The position numbers were made by a program, and so were the translations under genes. Under the pieces are notes generated by a model. That model searched no databases, was not told the origin of the DNA, and saw only the letters and a list, made by a program, of their open reading frames with translations. This document shows positions 54,893 to 63,920 of a stretch of DNA of 64,000 nt, one piece after another. Source of the stretch: Stieleria neptunia (lineage in GTDB: Bacteria; Planctomycetota; Planctomycetia; Pirellulales; Pirellulaceae); NCBI RefSeq assembly GCF_007754155.1, contig NZ_CP037423.1:8862938-8926937 (forward strand), given 5' to 3'. Each line of letters opens with the position of its first letter. Positions within the stretch are counted from its first letter, which is position 1.

Positions 54893-57800
54893 CGGTGGCC
54901 TCCTTTTCTTCTTGACGGGTAATCGCTTTCGTTTCATCGGATTCGGGTTGGTTTAGATGGCGATCGAGCGAGTAGATCACGACCTTCTCGGCCGCGTGAT
55001 TCGCCGCGGGATACTTTTCGCGGGCCAGCCGGATGGCACGGCCCTGGGCATTGTCATCCGGCTTGTACCGAAGATGCAGTTCGCGGTGTAAGGTCGCGTT
55101 CTCCGTGCCCCCCACCGTCTCATACAACAGCTGCAAATTGTGGTGTGCCGTCACGTTTTCGGGATCGATTTGCAAGGTCGTTTTGAACCTTTCAATCGCT
55201 TCCTTGTAGTGATATAGAGCTGTCATTTTCGTGTCCCCCAACGCCTCATACAACTGCTGCAAATTGTAGAGTGCCGTCACGTTTTCGGGATCGACTTCCA
55301 GTATCTTCTCGAACTTTGCAATCCCTTCCCTATAGATGCGTTCGCTTTCCTCGACTGCTTCGCCTTCCCCCAGGGACGCACGGACACCCTCCTGGCGATC
55401 AAAAGTACGCCCCTGATCGAACAATGTTTGTCCCAACGTGTTGATGACTTCAATGTCCAAACTGAAATCAAATCCGCGACGTCGCATGTCCTCGGTGTTG
55501 TCTTCCAATACGCTCCGCAAGTTCTGCTCGGCTTCGACGAGTCGGCCTTGCTGCGAGTTGACCACACCGGACAACCAGGCCCACGTCCAACGTGGGAATC
55601 CCTCGGTGTCACTGTAGCTCTCGGCCCGGTTGAGCGCTTCGACGGCTTCGTCCAAACGCCCTTCCAAGTTCAGCACGCGGGCCAGGTTCATCGGGCCGTC
55701 ATAACGGTCCAGCTTTTCGACTTCGGTGAACGCCTCTTCGGCCTGACGCAATTCCGCTTTGCCTTTCAATAACAGACCGATGCCATAGTCGTTCCAGCGT
55801 TGCCAATCGGGGATGTCACGCGGTGCGTTTTCCACGTCCTGGTCGATCCCGTCGACCGGAAAGACGATCGAATCCACCGCCAGCGTGGTGATCGGCAGCT
55901 CGTTGGTGTACTCCTGGCCCGGCTGGTGGCCACGAATGATCCGACCGAACTGCTCATTCTTCTTCGCCACAAAGTCCATGTACCGTTGATCAAACTTTCG
56001 GTACTGCAGTTTCAACTCGACGTTGATCGGCGCGGTGACGTCATCTGGAATCGTCAGCCCATAGTGCACCGTCTGTCCCGCACCCGGCGGAATTTGATGG
56101 TTGTACAAGGGCGTGAAAATGTTCTGCGGATTTCGCCGATCGATGCGGTTGCCGTCTTTGTCCAACATGAACACGTTGACAAAGTGCGACCAGGGATCCA
56201 CTTCGTTGTAATTCTGTGGATTGATCGCTCCACTACGCCCGATCACTCGATCGCCGCTGGTCACCGTCACGTCCAGCCAGATCTCATTGGAATCCACCGT
56301 GCCCTGCGAGAAGAGGTGTCCCAGTTTTAAGGTTCGGATCACCGTTTCCAGCAAATAGGTTTCGCCCGGCTTCAACGCAGGCACTTCGGGACGCAACGGC
56401 GCCGTCAGTTTTCCGTCGATTTCCCCTTCCTCGCGGATCCCGAAAATGTCGACCCGCATCACGTCCTTCAAGTACTCTTGGTGCGCGACGATGATGTCGT
56501 CGCGATCGCGCAACCACGCGATCCCCGTATTGGCCGATGGGAACAGGTGATCGTGGACACTCAGCTCCGTCGCGTCATCAAACATCTTGGCACCAAAATC
56601 GTCCGAGGCGACCAACGGCATGTGACACTTGCTGCAATTGTCCACGGCTTTGGGCGGGTAATAAAAACTTCGCGCCCCGTGGCCGGAGACGCCGCTGAAG
56701 AGATAGGGATCGTAGTGGTTTTGGCCGCGCAAAAATTCCTTGTAGTGATTGAGCGCCTCGGGCAAGTGCACCTTGTGGCACGTCGAACAGAACTCAGCCG
56801 TCTTGTGGAACGGTTTTAGAAACGTCTTCTTGTGAAACGACGGCTTGGCTTTGACCAGCTGGTTGTTGATCCACTGCAACGCTGCATTGTCGCTATTGGC
56901 AAAGGGATAATGCAGCGGTTCCTCGATCGTGTAGTCCGCATTGCCACGCACGCTGTTGACATTCGTGATCGCGTGACAGGACGTGCAGGTGATCCCGGCG
57001 CTGGCGGTCTTGTGTTCCAACATGTCGAACTTCGGGTCGTCAAACGCGCCCGAGAAAAACGGCACCGGGTCGTGACATCCGGCGCACCACCTGGACGCCT
57101 GGACCGATCCGTCGCGTTCCAGCGACACCTCCCGCGTCTCACTGACACTGGCGAAATAGGGCGGGTTATTGAAGGAACTGAAACGGTGAACGCTGTCGCT
57201 CCAGTCCTTGTGAATATCGGCATGACACTTCAAACAATACTCATCATTCATCAACGCGTCGGCGGGAATGAAGTTGCCGCTGGCCGTCCGCGCCAACGAA
57301 GGTTCAAAGTACTGCGTTCCCGATTCCGGTCCGACGGCATTCCACTGTCGCGGGTCCTGCATTTGCAACACCACCATCGCCGCGATCGCGACACCGGCGA
57401 CACCGGCAAACGTCATTCCGATCCGCCATTTGATCCGTGGCCCGGCCAGCCGATGCAACCAGTACAGCCAAACGGCCGCCAACGGGCATGCCACGTGCAA
57501 CCAATACACGGTGTTGCGGGCGACGGGTTGCTTGAGATCGAACCCGCCGATCCGCACCAGCAACAGTCCCGTCGCGAGAATCAATAAGCTGGCGGCAAAC
57601 AAGGCATAGCCGATCCGCACCGCCCGTCGGTTGCGGCGGTTCTTGGTGTTCCACAGGTGCACGAACCCAAAAATCACCAGCGGCAAAATCAAGATCAGCC
57701 CCAGCACCAAATGGGCCAGGAACATGTATTGGTAATAGAAATCCTGGTAGGTTTCGTCGCGCAACCACTCCATCAACGTGACGATGGCCAGATAACCGGA

Positions 57801-57926
57801 GTTGGCGAACAGCAGAGCAACAAGAACAAAAATAAAATAAAGCAACTTCCGAAGACGTGGGCCGACGGCGCGGACGTACTTCTTGCGCGGCACCGCGGAG
57901 GCGGTGCCCGAAGCAACGGATGACAT
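54864..57926 (-). CDS. Membrane pentahaem cytochrome c-like protein with TPR domain
   Basis: 1020 residues. Four N-terminal membrane spans (residues ~27-200, including LRKLLYFIFVLVALLFANSGY and YMFLAHLVLGLILILPLVIFGF). Five CxxCH haem sites between ~228 and ~430: CLKCH, CAGCH, CTSCH, CSTCH, CSKCH. A central Ig-like/beta region (~480-690) and C-terminal TPRs (~700-960) follow, including a duplicated unit with the shared block DPENVTA. Likely electron transfer at the inner membrane, with TPRs as docking surface. ATG 57926. Its 3' end overlaps the CRTAC1 start, so the two are translated together. Confidence 0.9.
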   Translation of the reverse strand: MSSVASGTASAVPRKKYVRAVGPRLRKLLYFIFVLVALLFANSGYLAIVTLMEWLRDETYQDFYYQYMFLAHLVLGLILILPLVIFGFVHLWNTKNRRNRRAVRIGYALFAASLLILATGLLLVRIGGFDLKQPVARNTVYWLHVACPLAAVWLYWLHRLAGPRIKWRIGMTFAGVAGVAIAAMVVLQMQDPRQWNAVGPESGTQYFEPSLARTASGNFIPADALMNDEYCLKCHADIHKDWSDSVHRFSSFNNPPYFASVSETREVSLERDGSVQASRWCAGCHDPVPFFSGAFDDPKFDMLEHKTASAGITCTSCHAITNVNSVRGNADYTIEEPLHYPFANSDNAALQWINNQLVKAKPSFHKKTFLKPFHKTAEFCSTCHKVHLPEALNHYKEFLRGQNHYDPYLFSGVSGHGARSFYYPPKAVDNCSKCHMPLVASDDFGAKMFDDATELSVHDHLFPSANTGIAWLRDRDDIIVAHQEYLKDVMRVDIFGIREEGEIDGKLTAPLRPEVPALKPGETYLLETVIRTLKLGHLFSQGTVDSNEIWLDVTVTSGDRVIGRSGAINPQNYNEVDPWSHFVNVFMLDKDGNRIDRRNPQNIFTPLYNHQIPPGAGQTVHYGLTIPDDVTAPINVELKLQYRKFDQRYMDFVAKKNEQFGRIIRGHQPGQEYTNELPITTLAVDSIVFPVDGIDQDVENAPRDIPDWQRWNDYGIGLLLKGKAELRQAEEAFTEVEKLDRYDGPMNLARVLNLEGRLDEAVEALNRAESYSDTEGFPRWTWAWLSGVVNSQQGRLVEAEQNLRSVLEDNTEDMRRRGFDFSLDIEVINTLGQTLFDQGRTFDRQEGVRASLGEGEAVEESERIYREGIAKFEKILEVDPENVTALYNLQQLYEALGDTKMTALYHYKEAIERFKTTLQIDPENVTAHHNLQLLYETVGGTENATLHRELHLRYKPDDNAQGRAIRLAREKYPAANHAAEKVVIYSLDRHLNQPESDETKAITRQEEKEATDVTSAGGRD

Positions 57927-58083
57927 CGAATATTTCCTAGCGAGATTGATTGACTACAACACAGGGCGTCGATCCCCGCCGCGCGGGAATCATCGCGACC
58001 TGACCGAAACCGTTCACAGGCTTCGGTCCAACGTCACACCATCGATCGTCGCAATGGATCGCGCTGCGCGGGCGGGAGAACTT

Positions 58084-58137
58084 GGGATAGACTTCCAGCC
58101 TATCTGTTCAGCAGCGACAGGCTGGAATCCTATCCCA
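58084..58137. repeat. Hairpin repeat related to 46376-46428
   Basis: GGGATAGACTTCCAGCC at the left and GGCTGGAATCCTATCCC at the right, with mismatches, are a diverged copy of the perfect hairpin at 46376. It sits in the 278-bp gap (57927-58204) upstream of the cytochrome gene. Confidence 0.75.
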
Positions 58138-58204
58138 CTCTCCAACAGACCGACCGTCGGCAAAACAAGATGCCGGCGGTTTGACGTTAGCGACGACGAA
58201 CGAA

Positions 58205-58597
58205 CTAGGCCTGGGGAGGTCGCTCGATCGGGTGCGCGTGACCGCTAGGAAGGATCAAAGAATCGTCGCGACCAAACCGCACCGGGAACAATTCCGGCTG
58301 GGGGCGGTGATCCGACGGGCAAACCGCGTCGTGATGGTCACGTTGGACCTGGGTCGCCGGCGGTAACGGGGGCACACTCGGCCCAGAAGGTGACTGCCGA
58401 CACAACGGACCGTCACACGATCGCGGAGCCGAGGGTTCGTCGACAACGTCGCCACCCTGCTGTGACATCGCGTGCGGTGACATCGAAACATCATCCGGAT
58501 GGGCCAACCAATCGCCACAACTTGCATCGGCACGGCGCGACGTCAGCACGCTCGCCGTGAAGAGGACAAGAAGGAGTAGACAGAGATGACGCAACAT
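58205..58597 (-). CDS. Small exported hypothetical protein
   Basis: 130 residues from ATG 58597. Signal peptide MLRHLCLLLLVLFTASVLTS..ADA. The mature part is Pro/Ser/His-rich with four cysteines (SCGDWLAH, SCDGPLCRQ, AVCPSD) and FPVRFGRDDSL near the end. No family recognised. The clean signal peptide and cysteine pattern support a real secreted protein. Its role could relate to the neighbouring cytochrome pair, but nothing in the sequence shows this. Confidence 0.55.
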   Translation of the reverse strand: MLRHLCLLLLVLFTASVLTSRRADASCGDWLAHPDDVSMSPHAMSQQGGDVVDEPSAPRSCDGPLCRQSPSGPSVPPLPPATQVQRDHHDAVCPSDHRPQPELFPVRFGRDDSLILPSGHAHPIERPPQA

Positions 58598-58725
58598 TAG
58601 GCCCGGTTCAGTGTAGACGATCGACCCCTTAAGGCTATCGCGTGGCCATCCCGATGTCAACGAAATGTTCGCCGGAACGATGATCACTGCCCCCCCCAGA
58701 AAGGGCCGCGATGTGAAGCACCGTT

Positions 58726-58917
58726 GTAGCGGAACGGCGCGAGCGGGCTGTCGATTTAGTCGGGATCTGCTGAGTCAACGGTGAGCCGCTGGCCGTGAGG
58801 CCTCGGGCTGCGTCTGAGTGCCCGGCCGCTTACGCGTCGCGGCTCACAAAAACGACAGACCGCGAGCCGTCCGGTTTCAGCGTGTCAGCCTCGGAGGGCT
58901 CGCGCCGTGCCGCTAGC
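58726..58917. repeat. TTAGCGG-family stem-loop element, long copy 2 (core inverted)
   Basis: Outer arms GTAGCGGAACGGCGCGAGCG and the right-hand GGCTCGCGCCGTGCCGCTA keep the orientation of copy 1 (27991-28195), as do the inner arms GAGCGGGCTGTCG and GACCGCGAGCCGTCC. The ~100 bp core (58753-58852: begins ATTTAGTCGGGATCTGCTGA, ends GGCTCACAAAAAC) reads as the reverse complement of the copy 1 core. It fills most of the gap 58598-58954. Confidence 0.87.
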
Positions 58918-58954
58918 CAATGTTTCCCAGAAGTGGCACTGCGCTGACCTCCGA

Positions 58955-59518
58955 CTACAACCCTTTCACGATCCGGCTGATCGCTTTGAATTGGGGATGA
59001 TCGGCGGTGCCGAGCCACTGGAACAGGACCGATTCTAAACTGGTGATCGTCACGCCCAGCGAACGCATCTGCTCGATCGCCAGTTCATGTTCCCATCCCC
59101 CGCGCGCCGCAACCGCCTCGGCGACAACGACCGGATGCAGCCCTTCTTCGACCAGATCCAGCACCGTCTGCAAGACGCAGACGTGGGTTTCGATCCCGCA
59201 GATCAGAATCTGGTCGCGTCCGGCGGCAATCCACGCGTCCAGCTCGCGGCGGCAAACCGCGGACGAGAAATCCAGCTTCTCTTCGGCGTTGGGAAACCGG
59301 CCATCGAGCGGCTCGACCAATCCGCCAAGCCCTTTTGGGTATTGCACGGTCGCCGCCGAGGGAATCTCCAACAACTCCGCCGCTGCCAGCAACGACTCGG
59401 TGAACTGCACCGCGTCCTCACCGGAGGGGACGACCGGAACCAGTTTCTCTTGAAAATCGATCACCAACACGGCCGAACGTTCGGCAAACAATCGGCGCGT
59501 GGACAACTGGTGCGGCAT
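58955..59518 (-). CDS. Isochorismatase-like cysteine hydrolase
   Basis: 187 residues from ATG 59518. SAVLVIDFQEKLVPVV carries the catalytic Asp, the Lys is probably in LLEIPSAATVQYPKGLG, and ILICGIETHVCVLQTVLDL contains the nucleophilic Cys in the classic cis-peptide context. YcaC/isochorismatase-like hydrolases act on amides or enol ethers; the true substrate is unknown. Single gene, 34 bp downstream of fmdB on the same strand. Confidence 0.9.
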   Translation of the reverse strand: MPHQLSTRRLFAERSAVLVIDFQEKLVPVVPSGEDAVQFTESLLAAAELLEIPSAATVQYPKGLGGLVEPLDGRFPNAEEKLDFSSAVCRRELDAWIAAGRDQILICGIETHVCVLQTVLDLVEEGLHPVVVAEAVAARGGWEHELAIEQMRSLGVTITSLESVLFQWLGTADHPQFKAISRIVKGL

Positions 59519-59552
59519 GCTAAACCTCGGGGAGAGCGTTCGACGATCGGGC

Positions 59553-59849
59553 TCAGTCGCCCGATTTCGACTTGCCACTCGGCTTGGATTTCGAATCGCC
59601 GGACTTGGACTCGGACTTCGACTCGGTCGACTTCTTGTCCGCCTTGGCAGCCTTCTTGTAGCCCTCGCTGCGATAATCGGTTTGATAAAAACCGCTGCCC
59701 TTGAACACGATCGCGGCACCGCTGCCGAACAACCGCTTCAGTTTCAATTTACCGCACTCCGGGCACTTCTTCTTGACCGGATCGTTGATGCCTTGGAACA
59801 GTTCCATTTCGTGTCCGCAGGCACCGCATTCGTAGTCATAGGTCGGCAT
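59553..59849 (-). CDS. FmdB-type zinc-ribbon protein
   Basis: 98 residues. MPTYDYECGACGHEMELFQ and KKCPECGKLKLKRLFG form a CxxC..CxxC zinc ribbon, as in the FmdB regulatory family. GAAIVFKGSGFYQTDYRSE is the usual second block. The last ~30 residues are a Lys/Ser/Asp tail. Likely a small nucleic-acid or protein-binding factor. It lies after grpE in the chaperone cluster, with a small hairpin TCGCTGCGATGCAGCGA in the gap. Confidence 0.93.
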   Translation of the reverse strand: MPTYDYECGACGHEMELFQGINDPVKKKCPECGKLKLKRLFGSGAAIVFKGSGFYQTDYRSEGYKKAAKADKKSTESKSESKSGDSKSKPSGKSKSGD

Positions 59850-59996
59850 CGATGTGATTCCAATGATAGATGAATTGCAAAACCAAACTTTTGGTTAGTG
59901 TTTTGAGTGTGTCTAACCTTGAAGCGATTCCTGGTCGCTGCGATGCAGCGACAGCGGGGCGGCTAAAGCCTTCACACCAACGCTGCTGACGAAGCG

Positions 59997-60581
59997 TTAG
60001 GCGGGGCCGGTGCTGACGACGACTTGGCTGGGCCGGATCACGCGATCGTGCAGTTTGAATCCACAAACGGCCACGTGTGCCACTTTGCCGCTTTCGACGT
60101 CGCTGGGGATCTGCGAAATCGCTTCGTGTACATTCGGGTCAAAGACTTCGCCTTCGGCCGGGATTTGGACGACGCCGTGCTTGCCGAGCACGTCATCCAT
60201 CTGCTTGATCACCATGGCAACGCCCTCCAACAAGCCGCTGCCTTGCTCGCCCGACTGTGCCGCGTCGATCGCACGGCTCAAGTTATCGCGGACCTGCAAC
60301 AGGTCGACGATCAAATCGGTGGAGGCGAATTTGACCTGATCTTCGAAATCCCGCCGCATCCGCTTGCGGAAATTTTCGGCTTCGGCTTGAGCCTGCAAGA
60401 CACGCTTGTCGGCTTCGGCGGCGGCCGTTCGCAACTGCTCCATTTCCTCATCGCGCGTCGGCGGCGCATCGGCGACCGACTCATCGAGAAACGCTTCGTC
60501 GGTCGTTTGCTGCTCGGCTGCCGAGACGTCTTCACTGGACGGGATGTCGTTTTCCAGTTCTGTCTTTCCGTCAGTATTCAT
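59997..60581 (-). CDS. grpE: Co-chaperone GrpE
   Basis: 194 residues from ATG 60581. Acidic N-terminal region, then a long coiled coil (EEMEQLRTAAAEADKRVLQA, ENFRKRMRRDFEDQVKFAST) and the beta domain (GVVQIPAEGEVFDPNVHEAI, GFKLHDRVIRPSQVVVS). GrpE is the nucleotide exchange factor of DnaK. Here it follows dnaJ by 39 bp, without dnaK. It might serve a DnaK elsewhere or the divergent Hsp70s at 2-7 kb. Confidence 0.95.
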   Translation of the reverse strand: MNTDGKTELENDIPSSEDVSAAEQQTTDEAFLDESVADAPPTRDEEMEQLRTAAAEADKRVLQAQAEAENFRKRMRRDFEDQVKFASTDLIVDLLQVRDNLSRAIDAAQSGEQGSGLLEGVAMVIKQMDDVLGKHGVVQIPAEGEVFDPNVHEAISQIPSDVESGKVAHVAVCGFKLHDRVIRPSQVVVSTGPA

Positions 60582-60620
60582 GATTTGCAATCGCAGATTA
60601 AATGAACGTTACAAAATGAC

Positions 60621-61745
60621 CTAAAACAGGTCCGCTACCTTTTCGAGAAATGTTTTCCGATGCGGCAACACGGATTCGGAATCCAGATCGGCCAGTTTCC
60701 GCAACAGCTCTTCCTGCTCTGCGGACAGGTGCTTGGGGACCTCGATGAAGACCTGCACCAACAAATCGCCGACTCGGCCGCCGCGGGGATCGACCACGCC
60801 CTTGCCGCGAACGGTGAACACTTCGCCGTTCTGCGTGCCCGGCTCGATCCGCAATTTCTCAGGGCCATCGAGCGTCGGGATCTCGATCTCGGCGCCCAGG
60901 GCGGCCTGGCTGTAGGAGATCGGCAGCTGCAGGATCAAACTGCTGCCGTCGCGTTTGAACAGCTCGTGCTCTTTGACGGTGATAAAACAATAGCAATCCC
61001 CGGGCGGGCCGCCGTCGGGACTCGCTTCGCCTTCACCTTGCACACGCACCCGCATCCCGTCGTCGACACCGGCGGGAATCTCGACCGTCAGTTCGGCCTT
61101 CTCGGACTGCAATCCGCTGCCGTGACAATCGCTACAGGGTTGGCTGATCTGTTGCCCGGCACCGCCGCAATGGGGACAGGCGGTTTGCACCCGCAGAATC
61201 CCGGCCGACTGCACCACTTGCCCGCGTCCACCGCAGGTCGCACAGGTCTCTGGCTGACTGCCGGGGGCTGCACCGCTGCCGGCACAGGTCTTGCAACCGA
61301 CGTTGCGACGAAACGAGAGATCTTTGCTGACGCCCTTGGCGGCTTCATCCAAGGTCAACGTGACGTTGCAGCGGATGTCGGCACCGCGCCGTGCTCGCCG
61401 CCGCCGGCCACCGCCGCCGCCGCGTCCGCCGAACAAATCGCCGAACATGCCGCCGCCACCGAACATCTCTCCGAAGGCTTCGAAGATGTCCTCGACGTCG
61501 TTAAACTGGCTCTGCGCCCCATCCACGCCGGCGTGCCCGAAACGGTCATAGCGAGCGCGTTTGTCGGCATCACTCAAGACCTCGTAAGCCTCCGATGCCT
61601 CTTTAAAACGCTCGACGGCGTCTTCGGCTTTACTGCTATCGGGATGGTACCTGATCGCCAGCTTTCGATAGGCGCGATCGATCTCGGTTTTGCCAGCACC
61701 CCGGTCGACACCAAGGATTTCGTAATAACATTGCTTTTCGCTCAT
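60621..61745 (-). CDS. dnaJ: Chaperone DnaJ
   Basis: 374 residues from ATG 61745 (ATG 61748 adds one Met). J domain with HPD in AIRYHPDSSKAE, a Gly-rich segment (GGGGMFGDLFGGRGGGGGRR) and four zinc-finger CxxCxGxG repeats: CKTCAGSG, CATCGGRG, CPHCGGAG, CSDCHGSG. The C-terminal substrate domains end in VADLF. Stimulates Hsp70 ATPase and delivers unfolded clients. Lies between groEL, with a terminator in the gap, and grpE. Confidence 0.96.
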   Translation of the reverse strand: MSEKQCYYEILGVDRGAGKTEIDRAYRKLAIRYHPDSSKAEDAVERFKEASEAYEVLSDADKRARYDRFGHAGVDGAQSQFNDVEDIFEAFGEMFGGGGMFGDLFGGRGGGGGRRRRARRGADIRCNVTLTLDEAAKGVSKDLSFRRNVGCKTCAGSGAAPGSQPETCATCGGRGQVVQSAGILRVQTACPHCGGAGQQISQPCSDCHGSGLQSEKAELTVEIPAGVDDGMRVRVQGEGEASPDGGPPGDCYCFITVKEHELFKRDGSSLILQLPISYSQAALGAEIEIPTLDGPEKLRIEPGTQNGEVFTVRGKGVVDPRGGRVGDLLVQVFIEVPKHLSAEQEELLRKLADLDSESVLPHRKTFLEKVADLF

Positions 61746-61805
61746 CATCAACCACGGCACATGCCGTTGGGGTGGCGACGCCGCCACGTCGCATGAGGAT
61801 CGGAC

Positions 61806-61848
61806 AAAAAAGCGGGCCGCATGCCGATGGTTAGGCAGCGACCCGCTG
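61806..61848 (-). terminator. Rho-independent terminator after groEL
   Basis: On the minus strand, AGCGGGTCGC pairs with GCGGCCCGCT across a ~24-nt loop containing a TGCC/GGCA inner stem, followed directly by TTTTTT. It lies 27-69 bp past the groEL stop and would separate groESL from the dnaJ-grpE transcript. Confidence 0.75.
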
Positions 61849-61874
61849 TTGTAAATGCAAGTCTCCGGGGTCGG

Positions 61875-63494
61875 CTACGCGACCACGCCTTCGACAGGAA
61901 GTCGGTCTTTGTCTTCCTGTTCAAAGTTCGTGACCAGTGCTTCGGTCGTCAGCAACAAACCGGCGATGCTGCCGGCGTTGGTCAACGCCGTTCGCACCAC
62001 TTTGACCGGGTCGATGACGCCGGCTTTGTACATGTCGCCGTACTGACCGGTGTGGGCGTTGTACCCGATGTTGATGTCCTTTTGGCTCACCTCATCGACC
62101 ACCACGCTTCCGTCGATCCCGCCGTTGTCGGCGATTTGCTTCATCGGGGCGCTGAGTGCATGGAGCACGATTTCGACGCCGATCTTCTCGTCGCCCTTGG
62201 CCTTCGACTTGGCCGCCTGGACCGCTTCGGCACAACGCACCAAGGCGACGCCGCCGCCGGGCAGAATGCCTTCTTCGACGGCCGCACGAGTCGCGTGCAA
62301 GGCGTCTTCCAAACGCGCCTTGGTTTGCTTCATCTCGGCTTCGGTCTCGGCACCGACGCTGACAACCGCAACGCCACCGGCCAGCTTGGCCAATCGCTCT
62401 TGGTACTTTTCTTTGTCGTAATCGCTGTCGGTCTGCTCGATTTGAGCCCGAATTTGGGCCACACGCTGATCGATGTCGCTGCGTTTTCCGCCGCCTTCGA
62501 TGATCGTGGTGCTGCCCTTGTCGACCGTCACGTTCTTGGCGCGACCGAGTTGTTCCAGCGTGACGTTTTCCAGCTGAATCCCGAGGTCTTCGCTGATCAA
62601 CGTTCCGCCGGTCAGCGTCGCGATGTCACCCAGCATCGCCTTGCGGCGATCGCCAAACCCGGGTGCCTTGACGGCACAGACGTTCAACGTGCCACGCAGC
62701 TTGTTGACCACCAGCAACGTCAATGCTTCGGCGTCGACGTCTTCGGAAATGATCAACAACGGCTGGCCGGTTTGAGCCGTTTTCTCCAGCAACGGAACCA
62801 GGTCGCGGATGTTGCTGATTTTCTTTTCATACAGCAGCACCAACGCGTTTTCCAGGTTCGCTTCCATCGTGCCGGGATCGGTGATGAAGTACGGGGAAAT
62901 GTATCCCTTGTCGAACTGCATCCCGTCGACATAGTTGACTTCGGTCGTTCGCGATTTGCCTTCTTCGACCGTGATCACACCGTCTTTCCCGACGCGTTCG
63001 AGCGCGTCGGCCAACAGACTGCCGATCTCGTTGTCGTTGTTGGCACTGATCGCGCCGACGTTGGCGACTTCCGCCTTGTCCTGAACCGGACGGCCGATTT
63101 CGTGCAACTGGTCGCAAGCCGCTTGGACGGCTTTATCGATCCCACGACGGATCGCGGCGGGATTGCTTCCCGCGACGATGTTGCGAAGGCCTTCTTTGAA
63201 GATGGCCCGGGCGAGCACGGTCGCGGTGGTCGTGCCGTCACCGGCCAAGTCACTCGTTTTCTGAGCGACTTCGATGACCAGCTTCGCACCCATGTTCTCG
63301 AAACGGTCTTCGAGTTCGATTTCTTTTGCCACCGTGACACCATCTTTGGTCACGGTCGGTCCGCCGAACGATTTGTCGATGATGACGTTGCGGCCGGTCG
63401 GGCCCATCGTCACCGCGACGGCGTCGGCCAGTTTGTCAATGCCGGCCAGCATGCGTGCGCGTGCGTGGTCTTCGAATAGGAGTTGTTTAGCCAC
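61875..63494 (-). CDS. groEL: Chaperonin GroEL, tail-less paralogue
   Basis: 539 residues from GTG 63494, which gives the canonical [16 protein letters not shown] start and has GAGGA upstream; ATG 63509 would add five non-homologous residues. ATP-site motifs [24 protein letters not shown] and [14 protein letters not shown], and the hinge/apical [14 protein letters not shown] and [15 protein letters not shown], are present. The C-terminus stops at EGVVA, without the flexible GGM repeat of standard GroEL, a known feature of some planctomycete paralogues. Downstream of groES by 129 bp. Folds proteins in the 14-mer cage. Confidence 0.96.
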   Translation of the reverse strand: MAKQLLFEDHARARMLAGIDKLADAVAVTMGPTGRNVIIDKSFGGPTVTKDGVTVAKEIELEDRFENMGAKLVIEVAQKTSDLAGDGTTTATVLARAIFKEGLRNIVAGSNPAAIRRGIDKAVQAACDQLHEIGRPVQDKAEVANVGAISANNDNEIGSLLADALERVGKDGVITVEEGKSRTTEVNYVDGMQFDKGYISPYFITDPGTMEANLENALVLLYEKKISNIRDLVPLLEKTAQTGQPLLIISEDVDAEALTLLVVNKLRGTLNVCAVKAPGFGDRRKAMLGDIATLTGGTLISEDLGIQLENVTLEQLGRAKNVTVDKGSTTIIEGGGKRSDIDQRVAQIRAQIEQTDSDYDKEKYQERLAKLAGGVAVVSVGAETEAEMKQTKARLEDALHATRAAVEEGILPGGGVALVRCAEAVQAAKSKAKGDEKIGVEIVLHALSAPMKQIADNGGIDGSVVVDEVSQKDINIGYNAHTGQYGDMYKAGVIDPVKVVRTALTNAGSIAGLLLTTEALVTNFEQEDKDRLPVEGVVA

Positions 63495-63623
63495 GAGAGG
63501 ATTCCTCAATCAATGTAAACGAGTGCTGAATGAACGCATCCAAAAACACCTGGACTCGGCCCGCCGAACGTCCTGCCGCCGCGTCGGCGCGGGGCAGGGC
63601 AGGGCAGGCAGTCGCGGGTGTCA

Positions 63624-63920
63624 CTACAGGACCTTTGCCAGGATGTCGCTCTCGCGAAGGATCTTCATCTCTTGTCCATCGACCTCGATGTCGCTTCCGC
63701 CGTACTTTCCGTAGATCACCGTGTCGCCGACGTCGACGCTGAGCGTGCCGCGGCTGCCGCTTTCGAGCAGCTTGCCGGGGCCGACGGCGACGATCGTGCC
63801 GCGTTGCGGCTTTTCCTTGGCCGAATCGGGAAGCACGATTCCACCGGCGGTGGTCGTTTCAGCTTCGACGGGTTGAACAACGACTCGGTCATCGAGCGGA
63901 CGCAGTTTTGGTTTTGCCAT
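63624..63920 (-). CDS. groES: Co-chaperonin GroES
   Basis: 98 residues. [29 protein letters not shown] includes the mobile loop that caps Gro[32 protein letters not shown] and ESDILAKVL are canonical. First gene of the chaperone cluster. The ~80 bp upstream to the window edge show no CIRCE inverted repeat. Confidence 0.97.
   Translation of the reverse strand: MAKPKLRPLDDRVVVQPVEAETTTAGGIVLPDSAKEKPQRGTIVAVGPGKLLESGSRGTLSVDVGDTVIYGKYGGSDIEVDGQEMKILRESDILAKVL

Noticed and set aside
61821..63479. 552-residue plus-strand open frame antisense to groEL
   Set aside because: Mirror of groEL codon structure in GC-rich DNA; composition is Asp/Arg/His-rich and no family is seen.
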